Part shown: piece by piece, positions 29,001 through 35,836 of the stretch
Layout of the letters: each line of letters opens with the position of its first letter
Numbering within the stretch: the stretch's first letter is position 1
Origin: Marmoricola sp. OAE513
GTDB taxonomy: Bacteria; Actinomycetota; Actinomycetes; Propionibacteriales; Nocardioidaceae
Direction of reading: 5' to 3'
NCBI RefSeq assembly: GCF_040546585.1
Contig: NZ_JBEPOC010000001.1
Coordinates: 1,612,001-1,676,000, forward strand
DNA: 64,000 nt
Notes under the pieces: generated by a model
The model's input: the letters and a program-made list of their open reading frames with translations, nothing else
What the model was told of the DNA's origin: nothing
The model's database searches: none
Program-made: the position numbers and the translations under genes

Positions 29001-30683
29001 GTTGATCCGGACCGGGCTGCAGGCGTTCGCCAGACCGCGGGTCGAGGTGGTGGTGTCACCGAAGGTGCCGGTGCCGTCGGGGCAGCGCCCCCAGGTGGTC
29101 GGCGAGTGCGCGCCCCAGGTGGTGGTGTCGACCTGGGTGGTGCCGTCGGCGAGGTAGAGGGTGACCGAGTCGCCGACCCCGAGGCCGAAGCCGGGGGTCT
29201 GGTTGATCTCGGTGTAGATCGCGTAGTAACCGCCTGCGGGGATGGTGGTCGCGGCCGGGACGACGACCGGCGTCGCGGCGTGCGCGGGGTCACCGTCGAC
29301 GATCTTCCAGCCGGAGATGTTGAACGGCGAGGCGCCCCGGTTCTTGAGCTCGACCCAGTCGGCGACCTGGTCGCCGTTGGACTCGACCTCGTTGATGACC
29401 ACGTCCGGCGGGCCGGCCGGGGCGCATGCGTTCCCGGCACCCAGCGTGCTGGTCATCGTGCCGAAGGTTCCCGTGCCGTCGGGGCAGCGGCCCCAGTTGG
29501 CGGCGTGCGTGTCGGGCGGGTACGTCGTGGAGTCGAGCAGGTTGGCCAGGTCCGGGGTGTACAGACGGACCGAGTCGCCCTTGCCGAGGCCGAAGGAGAC
29601 GTTGACGTCGAAGGTGACGTAGCCGTGCGCGGCCAGCGAGGTGCCGGTCGGGATCGTGAACAGGTGGGTGTCGTCGTTGTCCTTGAGGACGTAGCCACCG
29701 AGGTCGACGGTGGTCTCCCCGACGTTCGTCAGCTCGACCAGGTCGGCCGGGTCGGACTGCACCTCGTTGACCTTGATGTTCTCGGCGCCGGCGGGCAACG
29801 GGCAGGAGTTCGACGCACCCTTGGTCGCAGCGGCGCTGATCACGAACGAGCCGGTGCCGTTGGGGCAGCGCGCGTAGCTCTTCCCGGCGGCAGGGTGCGC
29901 GGGGTACGAGTAGGAGTCGAGCGGGGTGACCAGGTCGGCGTCGCTGTAGAGCCGGACCGAGTCGCCGTTGCCGAGGCCGAACGCGAACTCCACGCTCTCG
30001 CCGCTGAGGCCCTTGAACTCACCCGCGGCGATGCTGCTGCCGGCCGGGAACGTGTAGATGTTGTTCTCGCTGTTGTCCTTGAGCTGCCAACCGCTGAGGT
30101 CGACCGGACCGGAGCCGGTGTTGTACAGCTCGACGAAGTCGGGGTTGTTCGAGGAGAACTCGTTGATCTTCACCGCAGAGTCCGGGACGCCGCAGGAGTT
30201 GGCCGAGCCCTTGGTGGCCGCCTGGGTCAGGACGATCGAGCCGGTGCCGTCGGGGCAGCGGCCCCAGCTCTTCCCGGCGGCGGGGTGCGCGGCGTACACG
30301 ACGCTGTCGATCAGCGTCGCACTGCCCGGCGTGAAGAGGCGGACCGAGTCACCGTTGCCCAGACCGAACGCGAACTCGACCCCCTCGCCCGAGAACCCGC
30401 GGATCTCGCCCGCCGCCAGCGTCGTGCCGGCCGGGACCGTGTAGGGGTTGCTCTCGCTGTTGTCCTTCAGGACCCAGCCGGAGATGTCGACCGACCCGGA
30501 GCCGGTGTTGATCAGCTCGACGAAGTCGGGGTTGTTCGAGGAGAACTCGTTGATCTTGACGTCGGAGTCGGCGGCGAACGCTGGGGCGACCAGGACGAGG
30601 CCCGCCAGCACGAGGGCGAACAGTCCGATGACGGCCGGAATGACGGAACGGGTTCGGAACGTGTTCATCTCAGCGATGTGCAT
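26097..30683 (-). CDS. Giant secreted protein: five lamin-tail domains, phytase/esterase-like propeller, six Ig-like repeats
   Basis: 1528 residues with a signal peptide (ending APAFAA). Five lamin-tail (LTD) domains of about 125 residues fill 35-670; each opens with the motif (K/R)INE(F/V)(S/E)S, contains W.LKDN or similar, and ends in a G(S/A).(N/A)(S/A)C with a paired WGRCPDGTG, so each probably has one disulphide. Residues about 670-985 (LSGLVFDPTDPNTLWAA, DTEGITLGPDGFVYLASE, NLNNEGLAV) look like an esterase-like phytase or SdiA-regulated beta-propeller. The last 540 residues are six 90-residue repeats with TWGP.PV.LTYQWF. I preferred ATG 30683, behind a GAGG, over ATG 30668. LTD proteins often adhere to surfaces or accompany extracellular nucleases and phosphatases; the role here is inferred. 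Confidence 0.82.
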   Translation of the reverse strand: MHIAEMNTFRTRSVIPAVIGLFALVLAGLVLVAPAFAADSDVKINEFSSNNPDFVELINTGSGSVDISGWVLKDNSESNPYTVPAGTTLAAGEIRGFSGEGVEFAFGLGNGDSVRLFTPGSATLIDSVVYAAHPAAGKSWGRCPDGTGSIVLTQAATKGSANSCGVPDSAVKINEFSSNNPDFVELYNTGSGPVDLSGWQLKDNSENNIYTFPAGSSIAAGEFKGLSGESVEFAFGLGNGDSVRLYSDADLVTPLDSYSYPAHPAAGKSYARCPNGTGSFVISAAATKGASNSCPLPAGAENIKVNEVQSDPADLVELTNVGETTVDLGGYVLKDNDDTHLFTIPTGTSLAAHGYVTFDVNVSFGLGKGDSVRLYTPDLANLLDSTTYPPDTHAANWGRCPDGTGTFGTMTSTLGAGNACAPAGPPDVVINEVESNGDQVADWVELKNRGASPFNISGWKIVDGDPAHAATPVVVPAATTIPAGGYYAIYTEINQTPGFGLGVGDSVTLYLADGTTQVDTTTWGAHSPTTWGRCPDGTGTFGDTTTSTRGLANACSPVRINEVESDGGSPADWVELVNISNAPVDVSGFVLKDNDDAHSYAIPASTSIAAKGYLVLNQADLGFELDNADSVRLFAADGSTLIETYTWASHAAQSYGRCKDGVGNFADTKATTKGAANSCPGLETTPWPGGQTVTTADKTETFLQDLSGLVFDPTDPNTLWAAQNKKGTLFKLTRDADNNFVPVSGWPKDPKYPSGTGAPDTEGITLGPDGFVYLASERNNDASGVSRMSVLRYDPAATGTTISATNEWDLTSKIPAAGANLGLEGITWVPDSYLVGNGFVDPTTGSAYTPSTYPNHGTGLYAVAVEATGAVHLFALNNDGTSSTLVATIASGFPALADVDFDPELQRIRAVTDDTVDGKTSLLKIDAAGAFVVDAAFDRPVGMPNLNNEGLAVAAQSTCVAGKKEVLWSDDGDTDGHSLRRGTISCMVLELTAPVPTVSGTPAVGQTLTATPGTWGPAPVALTYQWFAGADPIDGATSSTLVLGPAQLTKTITVKVTGTKTGYPTTTKTSEATAAVAAGALTAPVPTIGGTAKVGETLTATVGSWGPDPVALTYQWFAGADPISGATGTTLALGAAHAAKVITIAVTGTKTGYATTTKTSTGTAAVVNGTLTGPVPTISGTVKVGGTLTATAGTWGPDPVALTYQWFAGSTPIAGANGTTLVVPASQVDSNITVVVTGTKAGYTTLAKTSAPTAPVGPGTLSASTPTISGTPALGATLTATPGTWGPDPVKLNYQWLSNGGLIAGATTSTLVLAPAQVGTEITVVVAGTKLGYTSASRVSAATATVTAGSLTAPTPTVTGTAKVGVKLTAVPGTWGPASVALTFQWFANGIAIPGATASTFTPTGAHAGRSVTVKVTGTKTGYTTRTVASAGKTVAVGTLTTGKPKITGTVKVGKTLTATAGTWGPAPVTLKYQWKIGGKSVSGATGKTFKVPASAKGKKIAVTVTGTKTGYKTVAVTSASTKKAAGR
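26110..27720 (-). repeat. Six tandem 270-bp coding repeats
   Basis: Six in-frame copies with a 270-bp (90-codon) period, boundaries near 26350, 26620, 26890, 27160, 27430 and 27700. Each encodes an Ig-like unit beginning P.(V/I).GT..(V/L)G..LTA. Copies two to three from the right are the most alike, so the array probably expands or contracts by recombination. Confidence 0.8.
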
Positions 30684-30800
30684 GGAGAGCGACCTCGGGT
30701 ATCCAGATGTGGAGCAGGGCAGCCCGAACCTCACAGCGCCAGGCGAACGCCCGGTGAACCGCTGCGGAAGGTCAGGTGTTCGGCACGCAGACTTTCGGCC

Positions 30801-31025
30801 TCAGCGGGCCGGGGGCTCCTCCGGAGGGACGCCCCAGCCGTCGTCCTCGGGCTCGGCCGCCTCGGCCTGACGCTGCTTCTCGGCGTACGCGGTGGTGAAC
30901 ATCGTGAAGCCGATGATGAGCGCACCGAGGATGAAGCCCCAGCCGTCCTTGAGCCAGGCGGCGAGCAGGACGACGACCGCGCCTGCCCAGACGCCGATCG
31001 GAACGGTGCTGAACGACTTGAACAC
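30801..31025 (-). CDS. Small two-span membrane protein
   Basis: 74 residues, GTG start at 31025. Two adjacent hydrophobic spans (about 9-24 and 28-47, WAGAVVVLLAAWL and GFILGALIIGFTMFTTAY) and an acidic, Pro-rich cytoplasmic tail (EPEDDGWGVPPEEPP). No family recognised. It ends 118 bases before the start side of the giant secreted protein on the same strand. Confidence 0.65.
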   Translation of the reverse strand: MFKSFSTVPIGVWAGAVVVLLAAWLKDGWGFILGALIIGFTMFTTAYAEKQRQAEAAEPEDDGWGVPPEEPPAR

Positions 31026-31074
31026 CTGATGAGTGTGTCAGGTCGGTGACAGAGGTTCGTGGTTCGCTAGGCGG

Positions 31075-31857
31075 GTGACCGGAACCTCCTCCCTGCTCGA
31101 CGTCCTCGTTCCGGACGTCGCGAGCGTCTTCGCCCAGGTGGCCGCCCTGCCCGCACCGGACCGGAACGAGCTCGCCGTCGCCGAGTTCGCCGACCAGTTC
31201 ACCCTCGACGTCGCGTCGATCGACGCGGAGCAGCGGGCCGCGTTCTTCGCCGCTACCGGCGACCAGGCGTTCGCGGTCGTGCAACAGATCTACGCCGCCG
31301 ACTTCGTGCCGCGGGTGCGCGCGGTCCTGGACGCAGTGCTCGGTGAGAACAGCTGGCCGCAGGTCGACCCGTACGACGGGGACAGCTGGGCGCTCCTCGA
31401 AGAGTTCATGGTCGTCGTCGCCCGGTTGCACTCCCTCGACGCGACCACCACCGAGCTGGTCCGCCTCCGCGGCGCCCGGCTGCACGACTGCGCCGTCTGC
31501 AAGTCGCGGCGCAGCCAGGACGCGATCGCCGCAGGGGCGGACGACGCCCTCTTCGCCGCTGTCGACGACTGGCAGGACAGCGCGCTCCCCGAACCGGTGA
31601 AGGCGGCGCTCGGCCTGACCGACGCGCTGATCTGGACGCCGTACGACGTGCCCGGTGACGTGATCGCCGCCGCGCGCGAGCACCTGACCGACCTCCAGGT
31701 CGTCGAGGTCGTGCTCGACGTGATGCGCAACGCGGCGAACAAGATCGCGGTGTCGCTGGGCGCCGACGCCGCGACCGTGACCGAGGGCGTGGAGCTGTTC
31801 ACCACCGACGCCGACGGCAACCTGGCCGTGGTGGGCCAGGAAGCGGCTCAGGCATGA
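31075..31857 (+). CDS. AhpD/carboxymuconolactone decarboxylase-like protein
   Basis: 260 residues. The central CxxC motif in RLHDCAVCKSRRSQ with a following acidic/helical segment is the hallmark of the AhpD-like alkylhydroperoxidase core, in which the two Cys residues act in peroxide reduction. The flanking 110 N-terminal residues are helical and unassigned. GTG at 31075 was chosen; the frame is open 14 codons further. Its stop overlaps the next start (ATGA), so it is co-transcribed with the SCO6745-like gene. Confidence 0.75.
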   Translation: MTGTSSLLDVLVPDVASVFAQVAALPAPDRNELAVAEFADQFTLDVASIDAEQRAAFFAATGDQAFAVVQQIYAADFVPRVRAVLDAVLGENSWPQVDPYDGDSWALLEEFMVVVARLHSLDATTTELVRLRGARLHDCAVCKSRRSQDAIAAGADDALFAAVDDWQDSALPEPVKAALGLTDALIWTPYDVPGDVIAAAREHLTDLQVVEVVLDVMRNAANKIAVSLGADAATVTEGVELFTTDADGNLAVVGQEAAQA

Positions 31858-32699
31858 CCGCGATGAGTCCGGAGCGCGAGCTCTGGTCGCTCTACGAGCC
31901 GGTGCACGCCATCGTCTACTTCGACCCGTCGGTCTTCGGCTGCCTCGGCGAGGTCGGCCTGCACGGCTTCTGGAACGGCTACTTCGCCGGCAGGGCCGCA
32001 CCGATGGGGGCCGTCGGGCCGGAGGTCGTGACAGCCGCCTTCTTCGGCTTCGCGCCTCGGATGGTGGCGAAGGCGATTCCCAAGGTGTGGGGTCGGGTGA
32101 CCCCGGAGCAGGCTATCGAGGTCCGCCTCGAGGCCGTGCGCCGCACGCTGGCCCCGCTGATCGAGGCCGGCAGCACCGACGACGTACGGCGGGTGACCGA
32201 CGCCCTGGTCACGGCCGCCGAGGCTGCCGCGTACGACGGCCGCACCCTGGGCGCCGCGTGGCGCGGGGTGCCCGTGCCCGAGGACCTGCCGGCGCGGTTG
32301 TGGTGGGCGACCACCGCCCTGCGCGAGCACCGCGGCGACGGGCACGTCCTCGCCGCCACGTACGCCGGCCTGAGCGGCCTGGAGACGAGCGTGACCCACT
32401 GCGTGCGCGGTCCGCTCACCCGCGAGCTGCTGCAGCCGAACCGTGGCTGGACCGACGAGGAGTGGGACGCAGCCGTGCAGCGGCTGACCGACCGGGGCCT
32501 CGTGGAGCCTCAGGGCCTGACCCCCTCCGGCGAGGCGCTGCGCGACCAGGTCGAGGGCGACACCGACCGGCTCTCGGCCCGGACTTCGCCCGAGGACCTG
32601 CCGCTGTTCCGCAGCGTGCTGGGCGGACTGGCCCGCGCGATCGCGGACGCAGGTGCGCTGCCGCACCTGAACCCGATGGGCGTGCCGATCCCGGAGTAG
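31854..32699 (+). CDS. SCO6745 (SalK-like) family protein
   Basis: 281 residues. The pattern ELWSLYEPVHAIVYFDPSV at the start, GFWNGYFAGRAAPMG, WWATTALREHRGDGHV and a winged-helix-like C-terminal part (RLTDRGLVEPQGLTPSGEAL) match actinobacterial SCO6745/SalK-like proteins. Function is not known; the C-terminal segment resembles a MarR-like wing, so regulation or binding is possible. Coupled to the AhpD-like gene upstream by a 4-base overlap. Confidence 0.78.
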   Translation: MTAMSPERELWSLYEPVHAIVYFDPSVFGCLGEVGLHGFWNGYFAGRAAPMGAVGPEVVTAAFFGFAPRMVAKAIPKVWGRVTPEQAIEVRLEAVRRTLAPLIEAGSTDDVRRVTDALVTAAEAAAYDGRTLGAAWRGVPVPEDLPARLWWATTALREHRGDGHVLAATYAGLSGLETSVTHCVRGPLTRELLQPNRGWTDEEWDAAVQRLTDRGLVEPQGLTPSGEALRDQVEGDTDRLSARTSPEDLPLFRSVLGGLARAIADAGALPHLNPMGVPIPE

Positions 32700-32702
32700 C
32701 GG

Positions 32703-33308
32703 TCAGCGACGCAGCGCCGGCGCCAACCAGCGCTGCAGGTACGCCCGCAGCTCGGCGCCCGACCGTGCCGGCTCCCCCGGGTCGACGACGAAGGACTGCA
32801 GCGTGCGCAGCAGGTGCTCCACGAACTCGGCCTGCGCCTCACCGACCAGACCGACCGCCTCCCAGTCGACCGGGAAGTGCGCCAGCCAGTCGCGGCCGAG
32901 CGCGATCGCCGACGGCGTGGTCAGGCCGGCCACCGTGCTGCTGATCCGCCCCGGCGCCATCAGCCGGTTGAGGGCCGGGTCGTCGCGCAGGTGCTCGTAG
33001 ACGTAGGCCACGATCTCGACGGCCGCGTCGGCGGCGTCGCCACCCGTCCGCGCGAGGTGCTCGACGACGTGCTTGATCAGCTGCGCCTCAAGCCCGATCA
33101 CCGCGTCGGCAGCGGCGGCGTTGAGCAGGTCCCCCGTGGTCGGGAAGTACCGGTACACGGTCTGCCGGGTCACGCCGATCAGCTCGGCGACCTCGGAGGT
33201 GCTCGTCGTCCCGGCCTCGCTGAGGCGGGTGCGCGTGGCGGTGAGGATCCGGGCGCGGGCCTCGTCGGCGTCGCTCGGAGGTTGACCTCTCCAACCGTGT
33301 GTCCTCAC
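32703..33308 (-). CDS. TetR family regulator divergent from the P450 gene
   Basis: 201 residues. Helix-turn-helix TSTSEVAELIGVTRQTVYRYF (key part IGVTRQTVYRYF, about 40-51) and a helical ligand-binding region. The GTG at 33308 gives a typical TetR N terminus (VRTHGWRGQPP); upstream codons in the frame would run through the operator. It converges on the SCO6745-like gene with a 3-base gap and is divergent from the P450 gene. Confidence 0.87.
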   Translation of the reverse strand: MRTHGWRGQPPSDADEARARILTATRTRLSEAGTTSTSEVAELIGVTRQTVYRYFPTTGDLLNAAAADAVIGLEAQLIKHVVEHLARTGGDAADAAVEIVAYVYEHLRDDPALNRLMAPGRISSTVAGLTTPSAIALGRDWLAHFPVDWEAVGLVGEAQAEFVEHLLRTLQSFVVDPGEPARSGAELRAYLQRWLAPALRR

Positions 33309-33362
33309 GAGACTGACCGGAGATCGAGCACAGCCGAGATCATACACTTTTCGAACTCTGTA

Positions 33363-33376
33363 CATACACATGTATG
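33363..33376. promoter_or_regulatory. Candidate TetR operator between regulator and P450
   Basis: Inverted repeat CATAC-ACAT-GTATG in the only AT-rich stretch of the intergenic region, 18 bases before the P450 start; related ATACA half-sites lie at 33341-33346. Confidence 0.5.
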
Positions 33377-33394
33377 AATCTGTATGGTCCGAGC

Positions 33395-34642
33395 ATGACG
33401 ACCGAGATCCTGCCTCACGGCTTCGACTTCACCGACCCGGACACCAACCTCGCCGGCGTCCCGTACGACGAGTTCGCCGCGCTGCGCTCGGCACAGCCGG
33501 TCTTCTGGGTCGAGCAGCCGGAGAATGCGCGCGCCGGGATGTCCGAGGCCTCGGGCAACGGCTACTGGGCGGTGACCAAGCACGCCGACGTGCTGGCCGT
33601 CTCCAAGAACAACAAGGTGTTCTCCAGTCGCGAGAACGGCGTGATCATCCGCAACCCCGAGACCTCGACCCGCGAGTCGATCGAGATGACCCAGGTCGTC
33701 ATCATCAACCAGGACGCCCCCGAGCACACCCAGCTGCGCTCGATCATCAGCCGCGGCTTCACCCCGCGCGCGATCGGAGCCCTCGAGGAGGGCCTCGAGG
33801 AGGTCGCGCGCCGGATCGTCGCCGACGCGGTGGCGGCCGGCAGCGGCGACTTCGTCGAGCAGATCGCCTCGCAGTACCCCCTCGAGGTCATCGGCGACAT
33901 GCTCGGCATCCCGGCCGAGGACCGCATCAAGATCTTCGACTGGACCAACCAGATGACCGGCGCCGAGGACGAGGACCTGGCGCGTGAGGACAACGATCCG
34001 GCCGCTGCGGCCGCCGAGGTGCTCATGTACTCGATGGGGCTGTCGGCCGACCGCAAGGCGAACCCGCGCGACGACATCGTCACCAAGCTGGTCAACGCCG
34101 ACGTCGACGGTCGTGGCCTGACCGACGACGAGTTCGGCTTCTTCGTCATCGCGCTGGCCGTGGCCGGCAACGAGACCACGCGGAACGCGACGACGCACGG
34201 CATGAAGGCGTTCTTCGACCACCCCGAGCAGTGGGACCTCTGGGTCGAGGAACGTCCCGAGACGATGGTCGACGAGGTGATCCGCTGGTCGACCCCGGTG
34301 ACGTCGTTCCAGCGCACCGCCCTGGAGGACGCCGAGGTCGGCGGCCAGCAGATCAAGGCCGGCCAGCGGGTCGGGCTGTTCTACGCCAGCGCCAACTACG
34401 ACGAGGACGTCTTCACCGACCCGCACGTCTTCGACATCAAGCGCGAGCACAACCCGCACCTGGCCTTCGGCGGTCACGGCGCGCACTACTGCATCGGCGC
34501 CAACCTGGCCCGGACCGAGATCAAGTTCATCTTCAACGCCATCGCCGACCTGGCTCCGAACATCACCCGCACGGGCCCGGAGAAGCGGCTGCGGTCGGGG
34601 TGGCTGAACGGGATCAAGGAGATGCCGGTCCGCTACGCGTAG
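33395..34642 (+). CDS. Cytochrome P450, CYP125-like
   Basis: 415 residues. Heme-binding loop FGGHGAHYCIGANLAR (Cys near 365), I-helix AGNETTRNAT with the Thr pair, ExxR in EVIRWSTPV region. The C terminus RLRSGWLNGIKEMPVRY closely follows CYP125, the sterol C26 (omega) hydroxylase of mycobacteria, so a sterol side chain or methyl-branched lipid is the likely substrate (inference). Needs ferredoxin and reductase, which are not in the window. ATG 33395 was chosen; an upstream ATG at 33374 lies in the operator. Repression by the divergent TetR protein is likely. Confidence 0.88.
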   Translation: MTTEILPHGFDFTDPDTNLAGVPYDEFAALRSAQPVFWVEQPENARAGMSEASGNGYWAVTKHADVLAVSKNNKVFSSRENGVIIRNPETSTRESIEMTQVVIINQDAPEHTQLRSIISRGFTPRAIGALEEGLEEVARRIVADAVAAGSGDFVEQIASQYPLEVIGDMLGIPAEDRIKIFDWTNQMTGAEDEDLAREDNDPAAAAAEVLMYSMGLSADRKANPRDDIVTKLVNADVDGRGLTDDEFGFFVIALAVAGNETTRNATTHGMKAFFDHPEQWDLWVEERPETMVDEVIRWSTPVTSFQRTALEDAEVGGQQIKAGQRVGLFYASANYDEDVFTDPHVFDIKREHNPHLAFGGHGAHYCIGANLARTEIKFIFNAIADLAPNITRTGPEKRLRSGWLNGIKEMPVRYA

Positions 34643-34712
34643 CGAGTGAGTGAGCGTGCCCGCGTAGCGAGCGAGCCTAGGCTTTGTGCTACAAGTCGCT
34701 ACAGTTGTGTCC

Positions 34713-34958
34713 GTGAAGGAGATCAGCCAGCGCGAGCTCCGCAACGACAACGCCGAGATCATGCGGGGCGTCGAAGCCGGCGAGACCTACATCGTGACCA
34801 GACGAGGCGTTCCCGTGGCTCGCATCGTCCCGATCTCAGATCCGGACCTGAAGATCGACCGTCCGGCGAAGAAGCGCACACGGTTCTCCGACACCAAACG
34901 GGTGCAACCTTCGGAACCCACGAGTGCGACGATCGACTTCCTCCGCGGCGACCGATGA
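34713..34958 (+). CDS. Phd/YefM-type antitoxin
   Basis: 81 residues. N-terminal KEISQRELRNDNAEIMRGVEAGETYIVTRRG (key parts ISQRELRND and YIVTRRGVPVARIVP) is the Phd/YefM DNA-binding fold; the C-terminal half is charged and probably disordered until it binds the toxin. GTG 34713 has no ribosome site, as in a leaderless or poorly translated antitoxin; upstream GTGs are possible. Overlaps the toxin start by ATGA. Two direct CTACA repeats at 34690-34703 could be its operator. Confidence 0.85.
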   Translation: MKEISQRELRNDNAEIMRGVEAGETYIVTRRGVPVARIVPISDPDLKIDRPAKKRTRFSDTKRVQPSEPTSATIDFLRGDR

Positions 34959-35341
34959 GCCGTTGGTACCTGGACTCGTCGGCAGCTCTCAAGCTCCTGG
35001 CGCAAGAGGCCGAGTCCGCCGCGCTCGCTCGGCACCTCGACGACGAAGCTCCTGACCTGGTTGCGTGCACGCTGCTGGAGACCGAGCTCCGCCGCTCGGT
35101 GGCCCGGCACGCGAACCTGACCCAGCAGGCAGTTTCCGACTTCTTGGACGGGATGGACGTCTACGAGACTCCACCCTCGCTCTTCCGGGAGGCCGGCCTC
35201 CTTCCGGGCATCCTTCGATCACTCGACGCGCTGCACCTTGCAGCTGCCATCAGGATCGGTGCGGACTGCGTCGTGACGTACGACAGGCAGATGACCACGG
35301 CAGCGGGCGCCCTCGGGCTCGCGGTTCGCGCTCCTTCCTGA
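34955..35341 (+). CDS. VapC-type PIN-domain toxin
   Basis: 128 residues of PIN domain RNase. The acidic residues expected for Mg binding are visible: D8 in YLDSSAALKL, a Glu in TLLETELRR, D in SLDALHLAAAI and D in VTYDRQM. Such toxins cleave tRNA or rRNA when the antitoxin is lost. It is translated in tandem with the antitoxin. Its possible tRNA targets are of interest because the window also holds an RtcB ligase cluster. Confidence 0.87.
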   Translation: MSRWYLDSSAALKLLAQEAESAALARHLDDEAPDLVACTLLETELRRSVARHANLTQQAVSDFLDGMDVYETPPSLFREAGLLPGILRSLDALHLAAAIRIGADCVVTYDRQMTTAAGALGLAVRAPS

Positions 35342-35377
35342 ACCACGGATGTCCCCCGTCCCTGCCATGATCACCGC

Positions 35378-35728
35378 GTGCCCTGCCAGATCGAGGACGT
35401 CGCCGAGCTCGTCGAGCAGCTGCCCGAGACGGGGCAGCGGCCGTCGGCCAGCTGGATCCGGCTCGACGTCGGCGGCCAGGCGTTCGGGTACCTGTGGCCG
35501 GCCACCAACACGGCGGGGCTGAAGCAGACGATCGTCGAGCAGCTCTCCCTCGTCGCCGAGCGTCCTGACGTCTTCGAGGTGCAGTACACCTCGGGCGCCT
35601 ACGGCTGGGTCGTGATCCACCTCGAGCGCATCGAGCGCGACGAATTGGCCGAATTGACCTTCGAGGCATGGCGGCTGACAGCACCCGCGGCACTGGTCGA
35701 GGCCCGGGCGGACCAGCTCCCGACCTGA
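35378..35728 (+). CDS. MmcQ/YjbR-like protein
   Basis: 116 residues, GTG start. The pattern FGYLWPATNTAGLKQTI and YTSGAYGWVVIHLERIERDELAELTFEAWRLTAP (key end ELTFEAWRLTAP) fits the YjbR/MmcQ double-wing fold. No activity is known for the family. A short gap separates it from the toxin gene. Confidence 0.65.
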   Translation: MPCQIEDVAELVEQLPETGQRPSASWIRLDVGGQAFGYLWPATNTAGLKQTIVEQLSLVAERPDVFEVQYTSGAYGWVVIHLERIERDELAELTFEAWRLTAPAALVEARADQLPT

Positions 35729-35836
35729 CCGGGCGTGGGAACCGTCACAAACCGTTCGATGGACACCTGCAACCTGCCCCGGAGGAGCCTGTAGCCTCGA
35801 CCCAGCCCGACCAGACCACACAAGGAACGAGCACCC

